Source: Periconia sp. R9002 (Eukaryota > Ascomycota > Dothideomycetes > Pleosporales > Periconiaceae). From it: a DNA stretch of 64,000 bases. The notes beneath the pieces were generated by a model. The model saw nothing but the letters and a program-made list of their open reading frames with translations. It had not been told where the DNA came from and did not search any database. Below are positions 23,209-35,024 of this stretch, in pieces. The first letter of the stretch is position 1. Every line of letters begins with the position of its first letter. Both the position numbers and the translations under genes were made by a program. The stretch lies in assembly GCA_023627715.1 (NCBI GenBank), contig JAMAHW010000110.1, forward strand, positions 1-64,000. The letters run 5' to 3'.

Positions 23209-24911
23209 CTACGCAAACTCTACATGGCAATGATGCCCCCTAGGCGTGATGAGGAAAAAGTTGTCAAACTCCATAGTCTCAGGCGTAGTATTTTTAGACA
23301 ACTTCAAACCCTTGCACTCTCTGAAGAGGAAAGCAACCGCGTACCGCATCTCCATACGCGCAAGGTGAATCCCGACGCAAGACCGCGATCCCGCGCCGAA
23401 AGGATGGAAGGCGATTTTGGCGTCCGTGGAAAGTGCTTCGGCGGGGGAGCCGTCTTTGCCTGGGAGCCAGCGGTACGGGTTGAACCTGTTGACCGTGATT
23501 AGTTTTGATGTTTTGAAGGGAAGAGGGACTGACTTACGTCAATGGATCAGACCATATTTTGGCATCACGGTGGAAAGTAAACGCTTGTGTCGAAACAGTT
23601 GTGCCGCCGGGGATAAAGTGGTCAGCAAAATGACACCCGCCCTCCGGAACAACACGCGGCAGACTGCTGGGAGCAGCGCCATACAAGCGATGTGTTTCCT
23701 CGACAATGGCGTTGAGCAGCGGCAGCTCCGTCACTTCCTTTTCTGTGAAATCCCGGGGTAGAGTGTCGACCTCTTCTTCCAAGGCTTTTTGGAGTTCGGG
23801 TCGCTGGAGCACTGCCCAGGTGAGGTACGTGAGGGTACAGCCAGTCGTATCAGTGCCTGCGATGATGATGTTGGATGCTTCGACCCGGACGTCCATATCG
23901 TCAATGTGGCCATCGCCTTCTTTCTCGCTGTCTTCGATGACTTTGGCGAAGATGTTGGTCTCCCCTGTGCGCGATCGTGCTAGCTCCACGGCTCGGTCGG
24001 CTCCTTTGAGAATGTACTCGTTTCCGTTGAACATTTCTTGCATGTTGGGGGTAGGGATGTAGCCGAGGAGTCGAAGGAATGGAAGTTCAACCATGATACC
24101 CGCTCCCATGGTGAGTTTCTTGAGGACACGCATGAATTGATTTGCCTGTTGAAAGCGTAAGTTTCTTTTCGATTATTTGAAACTATCGAGAGAAAGTACG
24201 AGAGTCTTACCTGACCAGCTTCCAACATGCCGAATGGCTCTCCAAAGGACAAATGAGCAGTAACATCCGAAGCCAGCAACATCCACCAATTGTACACATC
24301 AGCCGTACCTTTCTTACTGGCATCGTCCTTGATCTTCGACACGCAAAGATGAGCTTTGTTGCGAACCGTAGATTCCCAATGCGTCATCAAATACGACTTG
24401 CTAAACGACCCAGCCAACAGTTTTCTTCTCGAACCGTATTCCTTGGGATCAATCATGGTGAAAATGCCCTTCTTGGGGAAATTGGCAAGACGCTCATACC
24501 ACGTGCTCTTAAGAAACTTGGTTCCGACCCTGTGGATTTCCTTGAACGCATTCAGGTCTGCGACTGCGACCTCGTGAGGCGATATACGGACAATGGGTCC
24601 GTATTGCTGGTGGAGTTCGTGGATGTAGAAAGAGCGACGTCCCGTTACGACGGCGCGCTTCAGGCGTAGATGGGTAAACCGCGTATGCCATGGCCCAGGG
24701 AGATGCCTCGTACGACATGTCAAACCAGTGTAGAGAACCTAGCACACATTGGCGATGGTCCTCAGGCGTGCACATGGACCCACAGTGAAGGAGGACGGAA
24801 AAAGAGAGAAGTCAGACGTACCTTCAACAAAACAAACCCGACAGCCACCAGCGGTAGGAGCAGCAAGGCGCTCACGCCTGTCGCTTTTTGAATGATATCT
24901 AATCCTGCCAT
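23209..24911 (-). CDS. Cytochrome P450 monooxygenase, ER-anchored
   Basis: Four exons: 24911-24822, 24738-24211, 24145-23538 and 23485-23209 (500 aa). The first exon encodes an N-terminal membrane anchor (VSALLLLPLVAVGFVLL), followed by a LPGPW-type Pro hinge. The I-helix has AGTDTTG, the K-helix ExxR is in EETHR, the PERF-like motif is FNPYRW, and the heme-binding loop is FGAGSRSCVG with the axial Cys. All canonical elements are present, so the enzyme should be functional. The family subgroup and substrate cannot be read from sequence alone. No polyketide, peptide or terpene synthase, transporter or cluster regulator lies nearby, so a role in a secondary-metabolite cluster is not supported. 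It is flanked by 1.6 and 2.7 kb of empty DNA. Confidence 0.95.
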
Positions 24912-27569
24912 GCTGCCTCTGCAGATATGCTACAGTCCAGTCAGAAAAGAAGTTGTAAATTGTTCGTGGCAGGAAAAGTCCGAATAAAGAAGAAATCTAG
25001 ATTCCCCGAGAATTTTCGATTTAGCTTTAAGAAAATGAAGAGCGTGCGTGCGCCGTCGAGGAAGAAGCTCTCGAAATACAATCCCGTCCGGCCGAACAGG
25101 TCGCTTTCGATCTCAATCTAACTAATCCAAGGGTCCAGCAGAAATCTCGATGCTTGGGGACCCGAGAGTGGTCAACACTCCTCGCCCTAGCGCTCGCAGG
25201 TGACAAAGGCCAGAGAACGATGCAAGCGATGCTTATTCCCCGGCTCTATCCAAATAGATGATGGTTTGATCGGTTTCGTTTCCACTGGCTGTACAGCTAC
25301 GCGTGTGCGCCGTCGTCCAATCCCGAAAGCTTATATCGACCCTACGGATCTTATTTCCCACTCTTCAAGTGGGAGCAGAGGGGGATCGAATGACAAGATG
25401 ACGGAGGGTTATATCAATAAGTAAAGTTTGAACAACGGCGGCTTGCTGTGCCTTGCATTTCCACTTCGATAGACACGCCCCGTGTGCGAGAAAACGCTTG
25501 TATTTATAGACTACGGTGACCTTTCCGATCGCTTCCGCTGGTCTCGTACAATGCCCATCGCGAGGATCGTGAAACTTGACTGAATGTGAGAGCGTGCATT
25601 GAGCACTGTATGCGGATGTTGGTGTTGAGCCAATCGCGTGCGAGAGACATACAACTTCACGAAAATGTACAAGGGGGAGCGGTGGAGACAGAGCGCAGCT
25701 GGTTCGCCATCATTCGCGCGAGTTGTTATTGAAATCCTGCCTAGCAGACGGACAAACGACGGGAGGTAACAAGAAAGGAAGTTGAGGTGTTCAGTTTTCG
25801 TAATGGTGTATGTCGACGTTGATTTTGTGGATGGTTGGTAGCTTTGTGCATGGTCCGTCGATGTACGATGCTTTGCTTACAACATGATGCAGAAACGGTT
25901 AGTCAAGAGCGGATATTTTCAGAACTATTGGATAATTCCGCGATTCGGGACAGGGTGACTCTCCTACAATGGGGTAAGGAAATTAGTCGTGACCAAGGCA
26001 GCGCAAAGCGACACAGCTTCAACCTACCGCTTTTATTCAACAACTGACACACCAAACAGGGGGAGTGGACAGTACATACTCATTCGAGGACACACAAACC
26101 TTAAACCTCCTCACCAACCAGAAAAGTCTGATTATGTGCAACATCGCAATATCATAACCGCAGTGCCCTGCATTCTTTATTTTATGCGAGAAGAGCCAAT
26201 GCAAAGCAAGCAAAGCATTGTCAACCCCCAACCCCACTCTTTGCTTCAATACATCAAAACATGCCTTCCATGCACTCATCAAATATATGAATTTCCTGTC
26301 CTGGTTTACGGGTAGCGAAAGGCATTAAAAGCATATCTGCATCCAGTTACATACATAAGTTGCCGTTCTTCACATCTCACAACAATAAATCAATGTCAAA
26401 AGCTGCTCGTCAACGAAACCTTTATGTTTCTCGCAACGTCACACCATGAACTGCCCTCCTATTTCAAAAAAAGCGAACAGCGCTCGGGTGAATGCACATA
26501 TATTTAAGAAGAACGCTTAGTTCTGTCCGCAGCTCTAGAAGATATCCCATTGGTATCATAAGGATGCCGTACCATACATGGTTCAGTGTACCAGAGTCGT
26601 CAGTCGCTCTCAGCTCCTCCTTCTATTTGAGACATATATTTCCGGTACGCTTCCCCACGGACTTTGTGGGGATCCAGCGGCCTCGGTTCTCGGAAAATTT
26701 TCTTTCTTTTTTTATTCTCATTCCATGTTGAACCAAAAAAACGGCAGTGGCCCTATCTATCAGTGATTTATGATATGGGATGTTTCGTGCGACACGCCCG
26801 CATTGGAGATTCGGGCTTATGTCGTGAAACCACATGCAATTATGTGGTTTAAATCTCAGAAATTCCGAGTCGATTATTCCGGGGTTGTTGGCATGTTGTT
26901 CTAGATCGAAACGTGTCCGAGTGGGTGGGGGACACATGGTAGAGTGGATGGTAATGGGAAGGCGAGAACAATTGTTATAAGCACATGGTGGAGCATTAAT
27001 GGATGCCTCGATGATTGGGTGGTTATTGCTCATCTGTTGGTACTAGATTCCGCTGATGTTAAGAATGTTTTTCCACTGGAATATAGCTCGTGAAAGGGAA
27101 CGTGGGAGAAGGAAATTGTATACACATACAGAAGATATTCCATTCCGATTGTACGTGTGCATTGTTCACTTAATAACTCCACAACTACGCCGCGGAGGCT
27201 TGAGCATGTAAGGAAATGTACCAAGACTGTCATCGTAACCTTTCACTTCAATCCATAAACGTTATTGAGCGCCGCTACCGCCACGATCGACAGTTCAAAT
27301 CGACAATAAAAAGCTCCAACGTCCAAATCAAATAAAAAAAAAGCCCAGCATATAAATCGTACGCCACGACGTTCGTGGAACGTGTAAATTTTATATGGCC
27401 GCCTTAATTCCGACCTAACTTCTCCATTGGGAAAAACGTGCTTGACTCCGGATAAGTCACATCCCACCATGAATGACTCCACCTGTTTCGAGCAGAGATT
27501 GATCTCTTTGCTCCTACTCCAATTTCATCAGAAGAAGGGAGCAACGAGAGCGTGCGACGAACCTCCGAG
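24912..27569. other. Gene-free intergenic region
   Basis: About 2.7 kb between the divergent P450 and GNAT genes. Promoters of both genes must lie at its ends. No coding exon, tRNA or inverted-repeat element was recognised. AT-rich stretches occur around 26.3-26.8 kb. Confidence 0.5.
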
Positions 27570-28589
27570 ATGAGCATCTACGAACATCCAGCGACATCGC
27601 CGAACCTTCAGCAGGCGCTCAAAGCTGCGCTGCCGTACTCCATCGGCCTCACCTGTCGGACCAAGCATCCCAACCACACTCAATGGGCGCACGTCCTAGC
27701 GACATTCCCAACAGAAGAAACTTCCATTCCAGAATGTTGGGCCGCCGCGTACTTTGACGATTCAAAGCGGCCAGAGACCGACCTCTGGATCTTCGCAGCG
27801 GCTGAAGTACCTGGCCACGCGGGCACTTCTCCAAATGGCGAATTTTGCCCAAAGTGTAAACAGCTCGTGCTCACACTTCTAGACTATTTGTCTAGGCTGG
27901 AGATAGCGCCTCTGCGCGCTGAGAACGAAGTCATATTTAATGTACTAAACGGGGGAAGGCATTCTGAACAGGAATCAAAGATTAAATCAGACGCCGACTT
28001 TTACAATCATATGCTAGTTCCTCACGTCGTCGTGCTCGGGGCTGCACAACAGCAAGTGGTTGGAATATGTAAGGAGATAGGAATAGTGCGTCATGATTTC
28101 CCTGGGCGGGAGTCTAGGTTGAACAAGTTCTTCTTTAAGATATCAGATTTGCCCCTAGAAAAAGAACTCCCACCAGGACTGCGATGGGGCGACATAAGAG
28201 CGGAAGATATTGCGATCGTCCGATCGTCTACATCCATACCTCGGGCGGAGAGTACGCTACTATCATTGGAAAGTCTAGGGATTTTTATTGAGGAAACGGA
28301 CAAGCCGGTCTCATGGGCATTCTTGGGGCTAGATGGATCGTTGACAACATTGACCACGGATCCAAAGTATAGAGGGAAAGGGCTAGCGAAAGCGCTCGTA
28401 ACCAAGCTTTTCAAAAGCAAAGCAGCGAAGCTCGCAGTGGATGAGAAGGGCAACGCGTGGGCACATGCAGATGTATATGAAGGGAATACTCAAAGCGAAA
28501 GTGTGTGTAGGAGTTTAGGTGGGGTCGCTGGAACCAAAATATTTTGGGTTAGAATCGACCTGGACGCTGCTCGACAAAAGACTGCGTAG
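27570..28589 (+). CDS. GNAT-family N-acetyltransferase-like protein
   Basis: Single exon; the first ATG is at 27570 and gives 339 aa (an open frame extends 18 nt upstream from a GTG). The C-terminal third has the GNAT acetyl-CoA loop in TTDPKYRGKGLAKALV (R-x-x-G-x-A type), followed by a WAHADVYEGNTQSESVCRSLG segment that resembles the end of the FR47-like fold. The N-terminal 200 residues carry a conserved-looking KHPNHTQWAHVLATF stretch and a Cys pair (CPKC). The substrate is unknown. It could act on a small molecule or a protein. Two-part proteins of this kind are common and uncharacterised in filamentous fungi. Confidence 0.85.
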   Translation: MSIYEHPATSPNLQQALKAALPYSIGLTCRTKHPNHTQWAHVLATFPTEETSIPECWAAAYFDDSKRPETDLWIFAAAEVPGHAGTSPNGEFCPKCKQLVLTLLDYLSRLEIAPLRAENEVIFNVLNGGRHSEQESKIKSDADFYNHMLVPHVVVLGAAQQQVVGICKEIGIVRHDFPGRESRLNKFFFKISDLPLEKELPPGLRWGDIRAEDIAIVRSSTSIPRAESTLLSLESLGIFIEETDKPVSWAFLGLDGSLTTLTTDPKYRGKGLAKALVTKLFKSKAAKLAVDEKGNAWAHADVYEGNTQSESVCRSLGGVAGTKIFWVRIDLDAARQKTA

Positions 28590-28990
28590 ACTAGGTGACA
28601 ATGGACATCACATATCATAGTGGCTGAAAAGAGTTACTGCAGCTATGTTAGCATTGATTCAGCGTATGAATGTTTCTAAAGATAGCTTGTAGATTGTGTG
28701 CTCATGAAAAAATTAGAGTGTTGCGTTTTTAATCTTCATTGAAGATCTCGGGGTTAAAAATGTATAATCACAGCGGTAGAGGATGAAGAGAAATATGTGC
28801 TTACCTGGGGGAATGATTTGACTGTAGCCGCTCGAATCATCTGCTGTAAGCATCACGAGATGTCGACAAAGTCATTTTGCGTCATATTTCTTTTTCATGT
28901 TCTCGTCGATTATTCTAGATCGTCAAATCGTGATCGACATATGAGATACGATGCCGCACACAAGGCGAAACTTGCGATAGCGCCAATAGC
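28590..28990. other. Convergent 3' intergenic region
   Basis: 401 bp between the GNAT stop (+) and the P0 stop (-). It is AT-rich with polyadenylation-like signals and no gene. Confidence 0.6.
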
Positions 28991-30052
28991 TTAGTCAAAA
29001 AGACCGAAGCCCATGTCCTCGTCAGAAGCCTCCTCCTCTTCCTCCTCCTTGGCATCGGCAGCGGGGGCAGAAGCGTCACCGCTTCCACCAGCCGCGGCGG
29101 CCGGGGCGGCGGCAGCATAGGCATCAGGGTTAGCGATGCGGTCCTTGAGCTCCTTGATCTCCTCCCAGTCGTAGTCGGTCTCAATGGCAACAGCGAGAAC
29201 GTTCTTGTAGGAGTTGACAACGGAGTGCATGACGGATGGCAGGGTGGGGTATCCGACAGCCAGGGAGATACTGGCAATGGCAGTGATGGCCGAGCTGAAA
29301 GCCTTCAGGAGCTGAGACTCCTCGATATCCAAAACGGAAGATGCGAAGGTCTGACCCTGGTCGTAGATCTGGGCAATACCCATACCGTACGTGAAGGGAG
29401 AGATGTTCAACAAGTTAAGAAGAGTGGCCTCGGAGGCACCGACCTTGTTACCAGCCTCAATGAGCTTCAAGTCGGTGGTAATTTCAATGGTACCACGGGC
29501 AATCTTGGTGGGGACACCGAGGGCCTGGAAGAAAGAGGTCTTTCCGGGCTCCATACCACTATGTCCTCCGTCAGCGTTTGTTGAAAGGATTCCGAATCAT
29601 AGATTCATGCTTACGTGTTTCCGGCAGGGACGAACACATCGCCAGGAGCGACAGCACCGGCACGGGCAGGGGCGGCGACACGGTTGGCGAGGATCTTGTC
29701 ACGGGTCTCCTTGAGGTCACCGTTGGTGAAGACGAAGCCGACGTTGCCTGTGCGCTGTTAGCAAGGTTGATGCCAAGTCTCCTTGATTTTTTCTGATTGT
29801 AAACGCACCCTTGACGTGAGGAAGGAGACGCTCGTACTGAGGGAAGTCGGCGAGGAAACCCTTCAAAGCACGGCGGACCATGGTGTTCTTGCCCATAAGG
29901 ACGACACCTTCACCGCGGAGGGACATGCGGATTTCGTGCATCTGCTGGGAGGAGACATTGTCGACGCTGACGATGAAAATGCTCTTGTACTCCTCGAGGA
30001 GAGTCTTGAGCTTGTCGAAGTAGACGGCCTTTGATTCTTTCTTGCCCCCCAT
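28991..30052 (-). CDS. RPP0: 60S acidic ribosomal protein P0 (uL10)
   Basis: Three exons: 30052-29809, 29747-29615 and 29558-28991 (314 aa). P0 anchors the P1/P2 stalk on the 60S subunit and recruits translation factors. The rRNA-binding N-terminus begins [28 protein letters not shown] and includes [10 protein letters not shown]. The middle has the [21 protein letters not shown] signature. The C-terminus is an Ala-rich hinge followed by the acidic [11 protein letters not shown] tail shared by all stalk proteins. Length is as expected. It is head-to-head with TRM82 across 230 bp. Confidence 0.98.
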
Positions 30053-30282
30053 TATGTTCGTAGTTGACACAATAGGATATTTAAGGACTTAATGGGTTTT
30101 TTGTTGTGAATTGTAGTATGCAGGAAGTTGAGCGTTGAGAAAATCGCGTCGGTGGTTTGTGAGGACGCACAGGCCAACAGGTTAACCGAGGCGCTAACGT
30201 GAAGTTGGAAAGGTGCCGATTCATCCTTTCGAGAAGTTCTCTGCTGAGCACACAGGTAAGGAGCTCTGCATCACCGTTAATA
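30053..30282. promoter_or_regulatory. Shared divergent promoter, RPP0 / TRM82
   Basis: Only 230 bp separate the two start codons, so the promoters overlap. T-rich stretches lie near the RPP0 side. The function is inferred from position. Confidence 0.55.
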
Positions 30283-32021
30283 ATGGCATTCCCATATCAA
30301 TGTCTTACAGCACTCACTAGGCCAGGTGCCAGCGGCGAAGATTGGGCTGTGTTTGGTGCAACAGGTTCAACACTCGTGGTTCAATCTTCAAATGGTGCAA
30401 AGTCTGTGTGGCCCACAGAGCAAGATGTGAAAAAAGTGAGTCCTTTGCAATTCGTACAGTCGTACGGTAATATTGGCGCAGACATCATGTGCTGTTGTTA
30501 GCCGATATGCTGAAAGTGTTAGGAAACGGAGCAGGCTGACGAGAGTCAAGAGCCCTCTGGAAAAAGAATCAAGCTATCGCATCCTGCTGGGGAGAAAAAG
30601 AATTTCTCAACTCTTAAAACGACGAATAATGGAAATTACTTGATAGCAGTTACTGCTGAAGATAAATGCATTCGTGTGTTCCAGATAGCTTCGGATTGGC
30701 GTTTACAACAGCTCAGTGAGAGGTTGACTTCCTGGTCGTCATGATTTCCCATAATATGTAACTAACATTTTGTAGATGTATGACGCGAAGGCCATGCTCT
30801 ATCGCCTTGAGCGCCGACGACTCGACCATCTTATGTGCTGATAAGTTTGGTGATGTTTATGCGTTACCATTGATACCGTCTCCCGAGGATGAGCAGAACG
30901 TCAGCCCGCAACCCGCCGAAGAGCCAAAAAAGTTCATGCCATCAGCTAGTTTAAGTACTGTTCATTCAGGACGGAACAGAAAGGTTTTGGAAGAACAGCT
31001 CAAGCAGGCAGAAAGAGGACGCCCACAGCCCAAGGATGCGCCGACCTTCAAACATGATCTATTGCTAGGCCACGTATCGATGCTCACAGATATTGCCTCT
31101 GTGACAGTTGGCTCACGCAGTTACATCATCACAGCAGACCGAGATGAACATATCCGGGTATCACGTGGTGTTCCTCAAGCACATATCATCGAAGGCTTCT
31201 GTCAGGGGCACGAAGAGTTTGTAAGTCGACTGTGCATCACCAAATCGAATCGTCTCGTATCTGGCGGCGGAGACACGCACCTGTATATCTGGGACTGGAT
31301 TTCCTATCGCCTGCTGGAAAGATTGCCGCTTCAAACCGCTGTACTGGATATCTATCGAAATGACTCATACTTGAAGTCGTTGCTCCCGGAAAAAGACGAA
31401 GACTTGAGAATTGCAGTGTCTGGAATTTGGAATATTCCATCTTCGGAGGATGACGTACGTTGGGATTCCATTACGCCATTGCTGAATAGTATACTAATCT
31501 GCCACAGGTGGATGAGATTGTAGTCACCTGCGAAGGCGTGCCCGCTCTGTTGAAATTCAAGCTTGGAGAGCCATCAGAACCGACACAGGTGCTGCCATTG
31601 AGGGGAAATGCGCTCGATATCGCTTTTATCACTACGGCAGGTGCAGAAACAGCAGTCGTGTCAATCGACCACGTGCACAAACCGGGCTCCATCACAGAGA
31701 TGCGTGAGAATCAGGTATGAATCAAGAATTAGATGGAGGGTGTTTAATCAAGCTGACGAAAGACGGCAGGAAACATCACGATTGCAACTCTTCTCGATAC
31801 AACAAGATGGAAAATGGACGGATGACGAAAAACTAGCGCCAGCTCTAGAATGGTTCAGCAAGCATGCGGAGGGCGCAAGAGGCCCCGATATGGATACGGG
31901 GGACTTGGCCCGAGAAAAGTTTGGAAAACAAGTCCAAAATGTTTTGTACGGAGTGGAGAATTTGAGGAAAAGGCCGGGGGCAGAGGCAGAGGCAGAGGCA
32001 GAGGTGGCCGTGTCTGGTTAG
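30283..32021 (+). CDS. TRM82: tRNA (guanine-N7)-methyltransferase non-catalytic subunit Trm82
   Basis: Five exons: 30283-30435, 30523-30722, 30776-31454, 31508-31714 and 31770-32021 (496 aa). Trm82 is the WD-repeat partner of the catalytic subunit Trm8, which makes m7G46 in tRNA. Family features are the SIALSADDSTILCADKFGDVYALPL blade, the HVSMLTDIASVTVGSRSYIITADRDEHIRVSR blade (typical of Trm82) and the GHEEFVSRLCITKSNRLVSGGGDTHLYIWDW blade. The C-terminus has a GAEAEAEAEV run encoded by a GAGGCA hexanucleotide repeat. The second donor is a non-consensus GTTGAC, needed to keep the frame. Confidence 0.93.
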
Positions 32022-33006
32022 TCAGCTAACATGAGGCTGGATTGAAAGGATTCTCGAAAAACGGTGATGACGGGTAAAAGAACAGAGGATTATTAAGCGT
32101 GAAAGGAAAGAGAAGGTCCATGACTGTTGGAGTTTGAAGTGTGACGGCCAGAGAAGGTCTCGGCGCCGACTCTTAGAAATGGACTCGGTCTGATCGCAAA
32201 TCGCGTCCACAAGCGGCCGATGGCGTGGATTCCAAGGTTGCTACTAGCAGCATCCACCCAGCAGCGCAAGCAGGACTTTGTCCTCTGTGCTTGAGTGTGA
32301 TTACAGTAAAAGGTGGTTAAGTGTGCTCCTATTATGGTCCGGACTTTGATTCATCATCTGTGGACTTGCTGGTTGCTGTGATATTAATAAGTCAATAAGT
32401 AGATCCTCGGCATTGGCAGTTTCTGCGCCCCTCCATTGTCTGTTTTTTTCGGCACGCAGCGCAGGTGTCAGGGTGGTGGATCGTCAGGGTTGTCCGTCCC
32501 ACACAGGACAGGCCCAGGACAAGACAGGACCCAATGCCCGAGCATCTGCGCTTGCGCTCCATCGCCGAGTGATGCTTTTACTGTCCCCATCGCCGAAAGC
32601 TTTTCGTCTTCCAGGCCTTTCTTGGAAAAGAACTCGATTTGGAAAATAGAAGATAAACGCCCGTGTCGCCCCGACGCCGGTTGCCACAAAACACCCATCT
32701 CGTCCTGCAACGGTCCCACCGTCATCGTCATCCCCACTACCCAGTACTACCGCCGCAGCTACTTTTTACCCTCCACCTACCCGCTCACCTGCACGTCCAT
32801 TGCAAACCCACACTTCTACCACAACCACCGCCAAAGTGTTCGCTTCAGCCTTCCGACGAGCCTCTTCCCCACGCTTTCTTTCTCTTTTCTCTGTTCCCCT
32901 CGCCGCCGCGTCCGCCGCTTCTCCTAACCAGCGCGTATCGCCTGCCGCCGCGGGGCTTTCGTCCGTCTCGAGGAGTGTCTCGACGCCCAGAACAGACTCG
33001 CGGAGG
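32022..33006. other. Intergenic and 5' leader region of thioredoxin reductase
   Basis: 985 bp from the TRM82 stop to the thioredoxin reductase start. The right half is C/T-rich (32.65-32.95 kb), as in many fungal promoters and 5' UTRs of highly expressed genes. No gene was recognised. Confidence 0.55.
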
Positions 33007-34406
33007 ATGCATTCAAAACTAGTCAGTGAGTTACACCCCTAATCTGGTCGCTCATTGCTTTTGCTAACATGTTTTGCAGTCATTGGGTAAGTCTCGTGCT
33101 CTCCTACTCGCGTATCGTCCGCCTACACGCTTCACCACCCCGTGCGGTTCAGGGTGTCATACCATATTCGTACTCTATACTGACTTCGATATTTAAGTTC
33201 GGGGCCTGCGGGTCACACGGCCGCCATCTATGCTGCGCGAGCAGATCTGAACCGTAAGTGCAGTGGCATGGCATCTAAGAGGCAAACACTAACAATTGGC
33301 AGCCGTCATGTACGAGGGTTTCCTTGCGCTCGGAATCGCAGCTGGCGGTCAACTTACTACCACGGATGAAGTTGAGAATTTCCCCGGTTTCAAGAACATC
33401 CAAGGTGGTAAACTTATGGTACGTTTCCATGCATACGGTTCCCTATACCGCGAGCTAATATTTTGTAGGAGCAAATGCGTGAACAATCAGAAGCGTGTGG
33501 TACCGAGATCATTTCCCAGACGGTTGCTAAAGTGGACTTGAGCCAGCGCCCCTTCAAATACTGGTTACACCCTATGGGAGACGATGAGGAAATCGAAGAG
33601 GAGACACACACTGCCGACGCTTTGATCATCGCTACTGGTGCAAAAGCTCGCAGATTGGATCTTCCTGGCGAGACCAAATACTGGGGCAACGGTGTCTCGG
33701 CATGCGCGGTTTGCGACGGATCTCTCCCCATCTTCAGGGACCAACCCCTAGTGGTGATCGGAGGAGGTGACTCAGCCGTAGAAGAGGCGCTCTACCTTAC
33801 AAAGAAAGCGAAAAAGGTCACTGTCCTGGTGCGAAGAGACAAGCTTCGAGCCAGCCGAACCAACGCGCGCCGATTAAGTACCCACCCCAAGATCGAAATC
33901 ATGTACAACACGGGCGCTACGGAAATCAAGGGCGATGACGAGAAGTCTGGTCTCATGACACACCTGGTAATCAGGAACAACGTGACCAAGGAGGAGCAGA
34001 CGATCGAAGCCCGAGGACTCTTCTACGCTGTTGGCCACGATCCTGCGACCAGCCTGTTCAAGGGCCAGCTCGACATGGACGAGGATGGCTACATCATCAC
34101 TGAACCCGGCCGCGGCCTGACTAGTGTAGAAGGTGTTTTCGCTGCCGGCGATGTTCAGGACAAGAGGTATCGACAGGCCATTACCAGTGCTGGTTAGTAC
34201 CTTCCCCTTCCCATGTTCAATGCAAAATGCACAACATTCATTAACACTTTTCTACAGGATCTGGCTGCGTAGTCGCCCTCGAAGCCGAGAAGTTCCTCGC
34301 CGAGCAGGACGAGACCGTAGGCAACGAGCTCGAGACGGAAAACCAGGCCGAGAAGTCCCAAACCAACGGCGTCGTCCCCGAATACCGCTCGAATCCCCTT
34401 TTGTAG
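33007..34406 (+). CDS. TRR1: Thioredoxin reductase, low-Mr NADPH-dependent type
   Basis: Six exons: 33007-33025, 33080-33086 (a 7-nt micro-exon), 33198-33253, 33303-33418, 33469-34192 and 34258-34406 (356 aa). The enzyme passes electrons from NADPH through FAD to thioredoxin. The spliced N-terminus reads [20 protein letters not shown], restoring the FAD-binding GxGxxG exactly, which supports the micro-exon. The redox-active CxxC is CAVC, the NADPH site is [13 protein letters not shown], and the second FAD motif is GVFAAGD. The length fits fungal cytosolic thioredoxin reductases. It is central to peroxide defence and ribonucleotide reductase function. Confidence 0.95.
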
Positions 34407-35024
34407 TATCGAGGTAGAAGACAAAAGTGATTCCAAAACTTTAGACCAAGGAAAGTCGAGCATATTTTTTTTTGCATTTTCAACCAGCGTCCACAATGTG
34501 AGGGAGAACTCTATCTTGTTATACGAGCACGCATTGGGACTTATCTCCCGTGTTTATACATGTGGGTGGCATAGACTTTTTTTTTGTTATTACCTAGGTT
34601 ATCTTTTGAGTTGGCCTTGTTTTAGTTTCGTCGCCACTTGCTTGTGGCCGTGGGATAGTGAATTATCGTTTGGAACTGAAAGATCTTTGCTCCGATTTGA
34701 CTTGCCATGCTTGGGACACTCTCAGGCATACATCAGCGTAAGGTTTCGAAAATTTGATAGATGGACATTGAACAATTAGGGGTATCATGCGTGGCTAAGA
34801 AACATATTGCCCTTAATTCATCAACTTCCAGATCAACATCCCGTGTGTGTAAGGAACTGTTGATACATGGGTAAAGGAACAGCCTCCACCGGACTTCCCA
34901 TTCATCCTACATCAGCGAACATCGCGCCGACTGTAGACTTTGTGTAGCACATGTTGGTCCTTGAGGGGTGGACGACATGGCAGCAAGGTCGCGAATGTAT
35001 ATGGCGCCTAGGCCAATGAGCAAA
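34407..35024. other. Convergent 3' intergenic region
   Basis: 618 bp between TRR1 (+) and the next minus-strand gene. T-rich 3'-UTR-like sequence. No gene was recognised. Confidence 0.55.

Noticed and set aside
23209..24911. Secondary-metabolite gene cluster around the P450
   Set aside because: No backbone synthase, transporter or cluster regulator in the flanking 20 kb. The neighbours are calnexin, a GNAT protein and ribosomal P0.
27552..27569. Upstream extension of the GNAT gene
   Set aside because: The frame is open but begins with GTG. The first ATG at 27570 is the expected start in a fungus.
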